64,000 bases of DNA from contig OZ316897.1 in assembly GCA_973895155.1 (NCBI GenBank), positions 8,246,001 to 8,310,000 on the forward strand, read 5' to 3'. A program made the position numbers and the translations under genes. This document shows, one piece after another, positions 11,655 to 22,786 of the stretch; position 1 is the stretch's first letter, and each line of letters begins with the position of its first letter. The notes below the pieces were generated by a model. That model searched no databases, was not told the origin of the DNA, and saw nothing but the letters and a program-made list of their open reading frames with translations. This DNA is from Marsupella aquatica. Lineage: Eukaryota > Marchantiophyta.

Positions 11655-12870
11655 ATTTACCTCAACAGAGCTTTTCAGCACCGAGAATCTGGACCGTGGA
11701 AGCGGGATATTAATTTAGGTTGGGAAGGCTGCCGGCATGAGAATGATATAAGTGGAGCACCGAAACATCTCACAGATGAGTGCAGCCAGATTGGGTCAAC
11801 AGGGGAATGTCTTGCCCTGCAGTTGCGCAAAAGACGCCACAAATGAGTGACACATAGATACTTACATTCAGAGAAAGGAAATGGAGAGATGACAAAAGTG
11901 AAAAAGTGGAATTTCGTTGGCATTCGTTGCCCAGCAGCTCACATAACTCACGTACATACCCATGGACGCTTTGGCTGCTTTCACAATGTTCTCCGCTTTG
12001 TCATTGTCGCCATATATATCTCAGTCAGCACTAGAATTGCTAAGTCGGCCAGTTTGAGCTTTCCCGTACAGGTAGTAGTGATTCACGATTCTCACCTGCC
12101 AGAAAAGTGCTACGAATGCAACTCTCTAAAAATCGAGATGAGCAGTAAGCATGTAAAGTCATTACGGACTCTTAACAGGTGCAACCACATAACTGTGTTG
12201 AAGCAGCTAAGATCAACAGCAGCACAGAGTGATAAGAGAGTGGTAGCATCAGAGGTAGACTCCAACCTCACTCGGATAGAACGGCATCTATGTCTTTATC
12301 TAGATTATCCAGCAAGGGCATACTGTCGATAGTCATGTATATCAACCCTGTTGACATGGAACTTCACCTTCGACCTCCTGTAGGAACAGAGAGAGAGCAA
12401 AACCACTAGCGCATTCCTGATGTCATAACGGTCCAAATGTTCCCCCGGATATTCCTTAATCATCAGATAATTTCACCGCAATTTGCAACAAATGGTTAAG
12501 GGTTTAGCACAGGATGCAATCCAGCACAAACATGAAGGAAAACACCCTCTGTTCCTACCTATTTTTCGCCCACAGGAATGCCGCGGAAGACAACTGAAAC
12601 CCGGAAGATAGGCACATTCCCTGGAAGCATAACAGGAGAGACGATTTGAGCGAGGTGTGACTTTCAGAAACGGCATTGGTTGGTCCCACTGCATCAGCAG
12701 CGGACTCGAGGTTGAAAAGCAATCAGCTGGACAATCTGCCCAAAACCACTGAACTCCAACACAGACTCCTGCAAGCTGGTTCCAAATTTTGGCCGATCCA
12801 TCAATTTCTACAGATTCCAGCAACGCATAGCTGGGGCACCGATACGGGGAAAACCCCACGTCCCAACGCA
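11655..12870 (-). pseudogene. Decayed copy of NOP56 (box C/D snoRNP core protein)
   Basis: NOP56 is a nucleolar scaffold of box C/D snoRNPs that guide rRNA 2'-O-methylation. Collinear blocks of it are visible in several frames. They are SYALLESVEID (N-terminus, about 12830), ESVLEFSGFGQIVQLIAFQP (12768 downward), then AADAVGPTNAVSES after a frame change. Next come LLDNLDKDID (about 12300), NDKAENIVKAAKASM (about 11965-12005), PNLAALICEM (about 11767-11795), SHAGSLPNLN then a stop, and YPASTVQILGAEK (about 11675-11715). The last block matches the NOP56 form rather than NOP58 or PRP31. Frameshifts and stops separate the blocks, and long conserved segments are absent. Some splice-like sites persist (for example GTAAGT at about 11852 with TGCAG about 55 bp on), so this looks like a genomic duplicate, not a processed retrocopy. 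Confidence 0.75.
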
Positions 12871-12981
12871 ACCGCCAACCCGAGCAATTTCTCTCAAGAC
12901 GAGACGGTCCCGACATAAAGGTCTGAAGAATCGACCAGCTATGGAAGCGCGACCGGATCTCGGAATTGGGGCCATCCACAC

Positions 12982-13309
12982 CTGGTCGGGCATGTGGTTT
13001 TGCTCTTCCTAACAATCCCACTTCACTCTCATCGGCAACATCCACCACAGTACACAGAACATAATAACCTTTCGCCGGACTACTCTAGAGGAGAAAGGGA
13101 GGAGATCTCAGTTCGCATTGAACGACGATGAGAAAGAGGACGCGCATTGAATCACATAGAGGACCGAGGGGATGTAAGGTGCAAGTTCTTCATCATACTA
13201 TATATGCTGCACTCGCTGAACATCAGTCCCAGCTGCGGAGGCCTTCCGATCGTATTTATTGTCAAGCTTGAGCTTCACAGCCAGAGTTGAGGTTGTAGAG
13301 TGGTGGCTA
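12982..13309 (-). other. Two coding-like exons of an unidentified gene or relic
   Basis: On the minus strand, 13309-13213 reads through STLAVKLKLDNKYDRKASAA and ends CGA|GTGCAG. After a pyrimidine-rich CTCCTCTAG acceptor, 13084-12982 reads KGYYVLCTVVDVADESEVGL and ends CCAG|GTGTGG. The two join in phase. Both have protein-like composition and plausible splice sites, but I do not recognise a family. They lie just upstream of the NOP56 relic on the same strand and could be its altered 5' end, a different gene, or chance. Confidence 0.25.
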
Positions 13310-13864
13310 CTACCAGTGAACGAAGGTTAGAATGGGTTAAGCTTGGAATCATTACACACGGGTAGGAATCAATAAGTGATGCCAATGAAGACGAGGTGAT
13401 CCAAAACCATAGACTGTTGTGGTGGTTATTCCGTGGTTCCACTATGCACACAACCTCATATCCTTCAACACAATTGCCACAATTCTGTGATGGTCGATGT
13501 GTTATCTCCTATGTCGAAGTGAGTAAAACGTTTCTGTCTGGCATCACTTTCGCTCGAACACCGATTCCGGTACAGCATTAGTTGCGCTCTACCATGAGTG
13601 GCAATTTCTGCTCTATCATCTCTGCTCTAACATCACTTTTGGTTCAACATCAGTTTCCCGTAGGGATGTTCTTTCAAACAAATTCAGTGTCGTCTGTTGA
13701 TTTCAAGCTTTGTGCGAGAGTCGTAAGCTTGTAGAGCCAACCTCTGATCATGGACAAATGGGATCGAGATGGACAGTTTGCAATTTGCTGGGTATATGTT
13801 TGGAATCCAAGGGGATTTTTCCCTTTTTCGTGAGGGATTACGTACATAGCGCAGCAAGGTCGTC

Positions 13865-14235
13865 GCTGTTGTTGCTTAAATCATGGGGAGGGCCTGATTA
13901 AGTAAAGAGCTTCTTCACCTTGTTGGAAATTATATCATGGGGAGGTCCTGATTAAAGAACAAGGAATTAAATCATGGGGAGGGCCTGAATATGAATGCAA
14001 GCATGCTGGAACTGATGATGGGAGCCTCAGGTCCTGATTAATTCAAGAGCTTCACCTTGTTGGAAATTATATCATGGGGAGGAGGTCCTGATTAATTCAA
14101 GAGCTTCACCTTGTTGGAAATTATATCATGGGGAGGTCCTGATTAACGAGCTTCACCTTGTTGGGAATTAAATCATGGGGAGGTCCTGATTAACGAGCTT
14201 CGCCTTGTTGTAAATCATGGGGAGGTCCTAATTAT
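13865..14235 (+). repeat. Tandem repeat, ~47-60 bp unit, about seven copies
   Basis: The core ATCATGGGGAGG recurs near 13882, 13932, 13972, 14073, 14128, 14175 and 14215. Most copies are followed by (G/T)CCTGATTAA and 'GAGCTTCxCCTTGTTG'. Some units are interrupted by GATGGATGCAAGCATGCT-type words that continue to about 14300 and run into the tRNA-like array. Confidence 0.8.
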
Positions 14236-14304
14236 GGATGCAAGCATGCTGGAACTGATGATGGATGCAAGCATGCTCAAATTGATGATGGATGCATGCA
14301 TGAT

Positions 14305-14405
14305 GGGCCTGTAGCTGACTGGTAGAGCATTACAATGTCAACAACTCAGTGGTAGAGCATTACTATGTTCACAGGAGATACTAGGTTCAATTCCTAGCGG
14401 GTCCA
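14305..14405 (+). repeat. tRNA-like unit 1 (D-arm duplicated)
   Basis: A 5' GGGCCTG pairs with a 3' CGGGTCC, allowing G-U. GTAGCTxA..GGTAGAGC gives the A box and D arm, but this arm is present twice. CTAGG-TTCAATT-CCTAG is a perfect T arm and B box. The anticodon stem does not pair, so this is a tRNA-derived element, not a functional tRNA gene. Confidence 0.65.
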
Positions 14406-14576
14406 TACTACCTAAAGTTCCAACATTGTATCATAGCCAAAGCCAAAGATCAGGAATTTCTCTAGAGTGTTGAAGATGTTGGAAATGAACCACACCTAAT
14501 TGATGATGGAAGCAAGAATGCTCAAACCGACGAAGGATGAAAGCATGCTCAAATTGATGATAGATGCACGCATGAT

Positions 14577-14647
14577 GAGCCTGTAGCTTAGTGGTAGAGC
14601 ACTACGATGTACACAGGAGATCCTAGATTCAATTCCTAGCTGGTCCA
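14577..14647 (+). repeat. tRNA-like unit 2 (71 nt)
   Basis: This unit has tRNA length, with the D arm GCTT-AGTGGTA-GAGC and T arm CTAGA-TTCAATT-CCTAG. The anticodon stem halves (CTACG and CAGGA) do not pair, and the acceptor stem has mismatches. It is followed by the same ~110 bp body as unit 1 ('TTCCAACATTGTATCATAGCC' then 'GATCAGGAATTTCTCT'). Confidence 0.65.
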
Positions 14648-14758
14648 TGTTACCAAAAGTTCCAACATTGTATCATAGCCAGAGATCAGGAATTTCTCTT
14701 GAGTGTGGAAGGTGTTGGAAATAAACCACACTCAACTGATGATGGATGCAGGTATGAA

Positions 14759-14814
14759 GGGTCTGTAGCTCAGTGGTACAAGGGAGGTCCTAGGTTTAGT
14801 TCCTAACTAGTCCA
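14759..14814 (+). repeat. tRNA-like unit 3 (internally deleted)
   Basis: GGGTCTGTAGCTCAGTGGTA starts a good A box. The anticodon region is deleted and the T arm follows as CTAGG-TTTAGTT-CCTAA. The body after it is truncated. Confidence 0.6.
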
Positions 14815-14939
14815 TGTTGTTTAAAGTTCCAACATTTCTATCAAGAATTTAAGTCTTCCCAAGAGTAATTCTTTCCTAGACTGATTCCCCACTTGAGGCA
14901 TCTGGAGGTTGTTGGGTATGAAGACAAAGGGGTCTCACT

Positions 14940-15340
14940 AAGGGAAGTTAATGCTTGGATGTGCCGTGTTGTTTGATTTGGGGATCAAGATAGACCAAAC
15001 ACCTTTTTTGTGGCCTTGAAACCCAAGGCTTACCCATCCAACACAGGATAGTTGATCAACTCTAGGGCAGGCGCCTCTGCAAGGTAGCCACCAGGGAGTC
15101 AAGCCCAGGGATCCAAAAGGGACCTAGATCAGGAGGGAGAGAGGGTTGAACCAGAGCCATAGTCCTAAAGTGGACCAGCCAGGGGCCCTGGTTGAGGAGA
15201 AACCAGGACTCTATCCACTACACTACACCCCACCCACACACATACCCTTCACAACCCTTGCATGTGGTGGGGGGATTGAACCTGGGACCTCTCTATTTGA
15301 GGTTAAGCCCTTGGCCAACTGACCAGACACTTTTTGACAC
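14940..15340 (-). repeat. Dimeric tRNA-derived SINE, family 2
   Basis: On the minus strand, the A box TGGTCAGTTGGCCA (15312-15325) and B box AGGTTCAATCC (15273-15283) head the element. A second head follows: TAGTGTAGTGGATAGAG (about 15210) and a GGTTCAACCC B box (about 15140-15153). The first head and its GT-rich linker match 23800-23935, which supports a dispersed family. Exact ends and target duplication were not established. Confidence 0.6.
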
Positions 15341-15924
15341 ACAATTGTGAGCATTTAGAGTATCCACACTGGATCAACTGACAGTGCTTTTTGGATATAG
15401 CCTCTACTATAATGGGGTGTCTCAAAGCTTTATTGTAATGAGTGATGGCTTTTGGCCATAAAGAAATGACTCATAACTTTGTTCATAGACTTTTGCTAAA
15501 AGACTGTTTTGGTTTTCTGTCTGTGACCTTAACCTAGTAGCTAAGGTACAAATATGAGGTGTTAGACTCCCCAATAGTTGCAGCAAAGCCAAGTGAAAAA
15601 GAGACCCTCACATACAAAGGGCATCTCCAATGGTGACATAGTATAATCAATGGCAAATTGTATTTGTGTATCAAATACAACAATTAATTATAGCCTGGAG
15701 GGGGATACAAGCCATGGCTGAAATGACCTTAAGTGTTGATGTAGAACAGATTCTAATTCCTTTGATTTGTTTAAGAATTGTGACATAGCTAGAGCTGAAC
15801 AGATAATTTTTTTTCATTGAATTTAACTAATAGGTGGAGTTGTTTCAAATACTTGACTTTACTAGCAATATCCTTCAATCATCGCCAGATCATCGCTAGA
15901 AACCTAGAAACTTAAGCTTGGATG

Positions 15925-16225
15925 GAGTGGCAAAGCCCTGGGGTCCTCACTTCTTTCCTTCCGACCCATCACCCACAAATAAGCATAAGGTTTTTATTCG
16001 GTTTAGTGTAATTTTTTTTAAATTTTGAGGGAAAACATTAGGGGTGTCTCAGTTGAATTTTGAGAATTATGATAACATGGGGTTTTTTAACAAATATGAG
16101 AATATTCCAAGAATATTCCGAATATTTAGGGGTTAAAAAATCCCTTTGACAAAAAATATTTACTAATATTTTAGGGTATTTATTCCCCCAAAACTTCACG
16201 CATAATATGAGACCCCGCGTGGTGT
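15925..16225 (+). repeat. AT-rich dispersed repeat
   Basis: Shares with 59480-59770 the order 'TCCTCACTTCTTTxCTTC(C/T)GACCCATC', an A/T-rich stretch, 'GAGAATATTCC..AATATTCC', 'AGGGGT(T)AAAAAAT' and 'TTTATT'. A weaker copy lies at 27640-27870. It has no coding potential. Confidence 0.55.
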
Positions 16226-16763
16226 GAGGCCCTGAGGGCAACGCTTGGATATCCCTTCTTAGAATCTCAAATAGACTTGGATAATACCTTTTACACTTTT
16301 GACTCAAATGTGACCTATAAGTTGTCTCAAGACTGTTTCATTTAGTTCACCTTGTGTTCTGTAGCCTAGGTTGCGGCAAATGTGACTTTTTTTGCCGTAT
16401 CTCTATCTACAAGAACAAAGTTCAGTGTTCGTGTCACGCCATGTACTTGAGATGTCCTTTGTTATAGAAGGAGTCCTGAGTGAAGTGCAGGGACAAAACA
16501 ACAACAACAATCAAACGTGCTTTGCAGCTCAGGCCCAAGCTGCTGAGGGTGTAAGTACTTCACAAAAAGTGAAATGTCCTTCCCAAATTTTCATCCAAAA
16601 AGCAATAAGTTGGGCCTTTTTCCTTTTTGTTGTGAACTCGCTAACAACTTTCCGCAGTCAATGGTGATCACTAGGGACAATGTCTACCACTTGAGCTCTG
16701 TCGTCTAGAAAACTGTTTATTAACTAAGTCTATGATGTTTAGTTGATGTAGCCACAAAACACT

Positions 16764-16820
16764 GTTGAATTGGCAAGGTAAACTCATTAGTTGAATTGAC
16801 AGGGTAAACTCATTAGTTGA
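16764..16820 (+). repeat. 27 bp tandem duplication
   Basis: TTGAATTG.CA.GGTAAACTCATTAG occurs twice in direct succession with two differences, then TTGAATTG again. Confidence 0.8.
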
Positions 16821-17580
16821 ATTGCTGGCCATGATGTAATTGGGTGAGGCATAATAGAAGTAGTGGTCAGAGCCTGATGTAACGATATGCACTGTCTTTG
16901 GTGAATTACAGCCCATAACCCCATCTAGGATAGTCATAGAGTAGAGCACCGCATGCGCTAATCAGCTGTCTGGTAAAATAAGTGTTTAGCATGAAGGATG
17001 GTGTAAATGGTGGCCTTTGATCCCCACCAAACCTCAATCAACCAAAAACAACATTTCAAACCACCAAATGTTGGCACTCACACGACACTGCTGCCAAGTC
17101 TGGCCCCATGGGAGCTGAGCCCGCTCAAACTCACCAAAGGCATCGGGCTGGATCTCGGAACTTGTGAACGGCCACAACGTCACTCTCAAAGACTTGTTCC
17201 CACCACAGTCATTTCTTTTGGTACAGTTGAACGGCATGACTGGCCGGGCAGGGTTCTGTATCACACTCGCCACTCATGAAAACAACACCTTAACAGTCTC
17301 ACTATACTTTGCCGATAGTGCACTGGGAATACCGTGACCGGTGCAAATGCTCTTAGTTACCCCAGTCAAAAATGTGCCCATAGCAAGCATGGTTGGGGAG
17401 GGGTCTATCTCTCACTGGAGGTCCATCCAATCATAATGTCATTTTGTGCACAGGATGTGGGATAATAGGTGGACTCATTCCCGCCCAAAAGTCTTGACCT
17501 AGGGGCCAGGGGCTTTGTTTCTTGGGCCCTGGTGTTGTTGCGGCCTTAGCCGATGTTCTTTGGCTTTGCTCCTGGGTTTT

Positions 17581-17611
17581 GCCCCCGCGCCCCCCCTCCC
17601 CCCCCCCCACG
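17581..17611 (+). repeat. C-rich low-complexity tract
   Basis: A nearly pure C tract upstream of UFD1. Long Pro/Gly-rich open frames on the minus strand here (17499-18252) reflect this composition and are not supported as genes. Confidence 0.6.
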
Positions 17612-18314
17612 CGGTGGTCCTTGCCATGGTTTCCTGTTTTTGAAATAAAAATTTATTCCACCAAATAGTAAAAAGTAAAAAATGGTTGGGGAGGGGGGAT
17701 GATGGGGTGTCTGGGGGGTGGGGCCAGGCGAGGGGGTTGGTGGGCTTGATGGAACCGGGAGAGGCATAATAGAAGTGGGGGTACGGTGTGTAAGTGAGCA
17801 CGCGTAACCAAACCAGGAAGGACAGGTTCCTTCTTCCTTGTCATCAGCCATTTCAGCCCTATTTCCGTCCTCACGCCACAGAGCTTGCACTCCAATTCCC
17901 ACCTTAGGACCCACGCATCCAGCACATCAGAGGAAGAAGAAGCAGCAGAAGGCGGAGGAGGAGGAGGAGCAGAAGCTGGATCGATCGCTGCACGCAAAAC
18001 CCGCTTCTGCGTCATCCAATTGAGGTGAGAAATTGAAGGGGAGAAGTCCAAATCAGAAACGAAGAGGATTGATGCAGGTTGCGGACGAGGGGTTGTAGAT
18101 TTTGTTCTGAGCTTGCTTGACACTTTTCTCTGCATATCACCAATTGCGGAATATATACGGAATTGGGTTCCTGAGCAGTGCCTTCCTGGCCCCCAGACGG
18201 AGTAGGGATCTGGGGAGTGGGTGTTCTGTTTTGAGAGGTACTTGAGTGGCATGGCATCTCCGTGAACGTTCTCTTAATTGGAATTTGCGTCGAGGTTTTT
18301 CTGGACTTTCTCCA

Positions 18315-20661
18315 ATGGAGTTCTACGGAGGGTATGGCATGGGGTATCCCTCAACTCCCTTTGAGCAAAATTATCGCTGCTACTCGGCTTCGTTCATCGA
18401 CAAGGTAACTGTTTTCCCCGTTCGAGAAGAATCTTAAAAGAGGTGGTTCACAGATAGATATCCTCTAAGGGATGTTTTTGTCCTTATGTTGATGTCTTAT
18501 GAATTTGTGAAAATTGGACTGCTCGCTCTTCGACTGATTCCGGTCTGATGTTATTATTTTTTACAGCCCCATCTCGAGAATGGAGATAAAGGTGAGACGC
18601 ACGAAACGAGAACTTCGAGCTAAATTTTATGTCTCCCCTCCCGCTTGGGCTGTCTCGTTTTGCACAGCATGAATAGAATGATGTGGTCGTTACTGACAGT
18701 TTGATTTTCTCGGCTCTCTGTTGTGTACATGGGTGGTGGTGTGTTTCAGTAATCATGCCTCCATCGGCACTCGACCGACTTGGTAAGGAGCCCTAAACTC
18801 CAGGTTAACGCGAAATGAGAGCTCTGTCGTAGTTGTGACTGTACGTTTTACCGATTGTTGTCGATCCGTGCACTGTTTTATGATTTAATACCTTTGTGAA
18901 TAAGAGATTTGACATTTGTGGTTTTTCATTTGTGGAACGAGACATGGGTCCACATTGTGTTTTTAATTAATTGCTCCACATTGATATTTCTTTTACTCTT
19001 GTTAATAAACTTGCATTTGTCAGTGTTGTTGGTCCGGGAATGATCTTCGTGGGCCAAAAAATTAGGTCACTGAGAGAATGTTTTAGGGTTTGGGATATCT
19101 GACGATTGCTTGTCTTGTGCTCCAGCATCCTTGCGAATTGATTACCCCATGCTGTTTGAGGTTTACAATCCCAATCCAGGAATGACTCGCACTTCCCATT
19201 GTGGGGTCTTGGAATTTGTGGCAGAGGAGGGCATGATCTACATGCCATACTGGGTGGGTTATCTTACACTTGCAGTTTCCGCCTCTCTTGTTAGTTCTTC
19301 CGTTCAGTAAACGATCTCCGATTCTGTTCGTTCCTCAGTAGGGTAACTGTGGACTTCATCGAGTTCTATTGCTACCTGCCAGCTCAACTTTGGTATCTTT
19401 TCCAACAAGGTCATGCAATGATGCTTTGGAGCAGAGGGACAGACAGGTGATTCTCTAAGTAAGGAGGAAATGTTTCCCCCTGCATGATCAGAGTATACTT
19501 CGCATTAATATTACTTTGTAACACCTTCCCATGAACAGATGATGCAGAATATGCTCCTTCAGGAAGGGGATATTGTCAGAGTGAAAAGTGCTACTTTACC
19601 TAAGGGCACATATGTCAAACTGCAACCTCACACGAAGGATTTTCTTGATATTTCCAACCCAAAGGCTGTGTAGGTGTATTCTTATACGCGTTTTTGTGTT
19701 ATGATGCATTCTAAATTGTTTACCTCAGAATGTTGTGTTTGGTCAAGTCCAGGTTGTCCTCGGTGTACCTTAGCTTTAGATCGTGTCAGTCACGTAATCG
19801 TGTGCTTGACAAATTCTTGGACTGTGGAAATCATCACAGCTTGGAAACAACTCTTCGGAATTTTTCTTGTCTGACTGTTGGGGACAACATCATGGTGGCA
19901 TACAACAACAAAAAGTACTATATCGACATCATTGAAGCAAAACCTTCTCAAGCTATCTCCATTATTGAAACCGACTGTGAAGTAGATTTTGCTCCACCTC
20001 TTGACTACAAGGAGCCAGAGCCCGTGAGGCCAGCTGCAGTTGCTGCACCGTCAACATCTGCTGGTACTCTATTGCCACTTGCACATGGAGTTCGCTTTTA
20101 CTTGCAAAATCTATGTGGATAGGTGATTTGAGTGATATTCTCTAACTCCCCCCGTGTGTGTCATGATAGCATCTAAGGAGGTCGAGGAGCCACAAGAACA
20201 AAAGCCTGTTTATTTCACAGGTGTAGGGAGAAGACTGGATGGAAAACCTGCCAAGTATTCTGCCGGCCCTGTTGGCACTACGGCACCTGTCACAGCAGGT
20301 TCAGCAGCCTCCAGTAAAGCACCGGTCTCCAGTAGTTCGGCTCCACCGTCTTCGTCCGGTCCAGGGAGGGCATCTGGCAAGCTGATATTTGGATCTGGTG
20401 GAAGCAATGGAAATGCAAAGGTTTGTAGAATTTACCTTCTTGTCAAATCTCCAGCTTCAGTGGGGAGTAAGAAACATTGATGTGGTTTGTTGCAAAGTTA
20501 CTCTAGACATTTACTGCTTATCCTGACCCTAACGTTTCATTTCCTTTGGTATACAGGCTCCACCAGCAAAGAAGGAAGATCCGAAAGCTGAACCGCCTCC
20601 TGCTGAAGAGCCTGCAAAGTTTCAGGCTTTCACCGGGAAAAAGTACACTTTGAAGGGTTGA
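18315..20661 (+). CDS. UFD1: Ubiquitin fusion degradation protein 1 (UFD1), CDC48 cofactor, 328 aa
   Basis: UFD1 pairs with NPL4 as the adaptor that brings ubiquitylated substrates to the AAA ATPase CDC48/p97 in the cytosol, nucleus and ER-associated degradation. The exons are 18315-18404, 18567-18591, 18750-18782, 19126-19253, 19539-19669, 19840-20063, 20170-20420 and 20557-20661. Every intron is GT...AG and all phases agree. Residues 12-200 form the conserved N-domain ([82 protein letters not shown]). The tail has two SHP-type CDC48-binding boxes, FTGVGRRL (226-233) and [13 protein letters not shown] at the C-terminus, separated by an Ala/Ser/Pro-rich linker. Exon 5 must end at 19669: a donor 4 nt later would add an in-frame stop. 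Start and length match plant orthologues. A GA-rich stretch at about 17925-17985 is probably 5' UTR or promoter. It appears intact. Confidence 0.96.
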
Positions 20662-21558
20662 GTACAGTTGACAAATCTCAGGTAGTATAATAGAAACAGT
20701 CTTCAATAGGGTGGCTGCTGATATTGGGGCCTAGTTGAGCTTCAGAGTGAGTTTTGTGGGTCTGCGTGCTGTTTGCATGTCACTCAATGGTAACGTGTCA
20801 GTTGAAGTCAACGATGAAGAAACATGATGGCCCTTATTTCAGTCCTTGCCATGAACTACTTGGACAAAACATTCCTTAGCAGCTGAGAGACTAGTAACAA
20901 GCTGGATTCCAAATGCTTGGGTATGTTTGGCACGCATTGGCTCGTAGTGTAGTCAAAAGACTTCCCGTAACTGACATTGGCAACAGACATACTGCACAAT
21001 AGACGTTAGCAGCTTATCATTGTATAGAGGTTTCAAAAATTTTATTGACTCAGGACACTTTTGGAGGACACAAGCCGTTCTGATGGTAGGTATGTGAGTC
21101 CGTTGGTTTGATGTACTCATATGTTAAATTTAGGACCGGACTATCGGATTGCCTTGACTTCCTTGATGGCCCTATTTGTGTACTTTGGATCCGTTTACTG
21201 TACATAGCATATTTCGACTGTATCTAATATTCTAGGTTCTCTTGGTTTGATTCTTACCATATACTCTGATGGCTAGGAAATCATATAATGCGAAAGTAAA
21301 CAGTGCTTTGCAAAGTAAATCTGTTCATGTGAAAGCTCATTAGCTATGCCAAGAAAGTGAACGCAATTCTTGGGAGTTGCAAAATCTGGTGTTCTAAGTT
21401 TTCAGCTACTGTAGATGTCTCAAGACATTGTAGAATGGTAATTTTACTGAAGAAGTGCCACATTCTTGGTATTTGCATCTCAGCTCGTCAGCTGAAATTC
21501 ATTTTAATTTGCTACGACGTTCTTAGAGGAGAGACACATAGTAGGGGCTGGTTCGAGT

Positions 21559-21603
21559 CCTGCTGAGCCTCCACCTCCATCGCTTGTTCCCGGGCTCAGC
21601 AGG
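21559..21603 (+). other. 11-bp perfect hairpin with B-box-like sequence beside it
   Basis: CCTGCTGAGCC (21559-21569) and GGCTCAGCAGG (21593-21603) are perfect inverted repeats around a 23-nt loop. GGTTCGAGTCC, a good pol III B box, overlaps the left arm (about 21550-21560). No matching A box was found, so no tRNA is called. It lies about 900 bp downstream of the UFD1 stop. Confidence 0.45.
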
Positions 21604-21984
21604 AGAGTAAATCATTAGTTTGCCAATTAAAATGCTAGATACTGCAACTACCTTGGAGTGTGTTTCCCACTAGAATTGGAGTCATTTGAGCACATAAAAA
21701 ACTAAAAGAGGCAGTTGCAATCCGCAACAACAATCAGACATTTGGTTCTGTGAATGAAGGGAACTTCGGCGGTGGTTCCTCCGTGCAGACGGATGGAGAA
21801 ACGAACTAAACGTATGAACTAAACGCAGCGAAATTCTTGTCTTTTTTACATTTCTACGTAGGCCAAAATTGGGAGCAATTATTTTGGAATCTATGCTGAA
21901 GTAAACGAGCTTAGTAAATAGCCGGTGAAGATATTACCTGGAATGAACGGACGCGATGGTATGGATGAGTTCACTTTTAACGTG

Positions 21985-22280
21985 CTTTAGTGGAGGTGTT
22001 ATGTGGGGTAGCCTGTGACGGGTCTTTTAATGAGGAGTTCACTTTAATGGCCTTCAGTGGGGGTGTTATGTGGGGTAGCATGTGAGGGGTGTCAGGTGTG
22101 GATGCATTTTTTGGGGCCTTTTAGTAAAAGTGTTAACGTGGGATGGCATCTGAGTGGTGTGGATGAATCTACTTTAAAGGTCCTTCAGTGGAGGTGTTAC
22201 GTAGGACAGGGTGCAGTGGAGGTGTCATGTTATGTTTGGAGCTAGTTCCTGATTTATAGGATAGTGGAGGTGTCATGTGT
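21985..22280 (+). repeat. Degenerate tandem repeat around GTGGAGGTGTTATG
   Basis: (A/C)(A/G)GTGG(A/G)GGTGTTA(T/C)GT(G/A)GG or a close variant recurs near 21989, 22047, 22125, 22188, 22215 and 22264. The first copies are spaced 58-78 bp and the last ones 27-49 bp. Several carry 'GGATGA(A/G)T' and 'TTCACTTT' between them. Confidence 0.6.
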
Positions 22281-22786
22281 TAGTTGAAACATGGTCCTGA
22301 TTTATAGGGTATTTCATTGATTTTTAAGAGATATCATTCAATCTCTTAAACTTGGAGTGTTTGGAGATTTGATTCTATTTTGTCGGGCTGCTAGTAGACT
22401 TTTACAAGTCACCGAAGGAAAAAAACAAAGTACAATGAAAGGCGAGAAAAAGTGGTCCAAAGAAAAAGAGGTCCAACGAGGACAAATTAAACAATCTGCT
22501 AGTAGATTGCTTAAGTTTGGTTACTTTTTTCTGTGAAATAACCTAGCGCATTATTTACACGTTAACACTTGCTACATCCAATAATGGAAGACCTTGGCTT
22601 CATCATTTGGTCCTAGTTTTTAATCATTTGACCTTGTACCCAAGCCAAACCAAGACAAAAATTGGATAGAGTGAACAGTTAGTTCGATGGAATTTTAAAA
22701 CGGGAAATGCGTCCAGACTGTTGGATATATCAGGGAGTTCCAAACCCAAAATCACAGAATCTTTTTTTGGTTAAAGTGCCACTGTC

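Noticed and set aside
12473-13048. 191-codon minus-strand frame as a single gene
   Set aside because: It begins with a non-ATG codon and runs across the NOP56 relic out of the NOP56 frame, so the uninterrupted frame is accidental.
13198-13206. TATA-like TATATATG as promoter of the NOP56 relic
   Set aside because: It falls inside the candidate intron between the two coding-like exons at 13.0-13.3 kb and cannot be tied to a transcript.
14577-14647. Functional tRNA gene
   Set aside because: A and B boxes and the T arm are good, but the anticodon stem does not pair and the acceptor stem has mismatches. It belongs to a repeated unit with a non-tRNA body.
16671-17279. Possible cupredoxin-like or other relic on the minus strand (words such as SGSDHYFYYASP and PFNCTKRNDCGG)
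   Set aside because: The resemblance to blue-copper proteins is slight, metal ligands are missing and no exon structure was found.
17499-18252. Overlapping Pro/Gly/Ser-rich frames on the minus strand upstream of UFD1
   Set aside because: Composition comes from C-rich and GA-rich low-complexity DNA. The frames overlap each other and the UFD1 leader region.
21540-21610. tRNA gene suggested by GGTTCGAGTCC
   Set aside because: No A box at a suitable distance and a mismatch in the T stem. Only the hairpin is reported.
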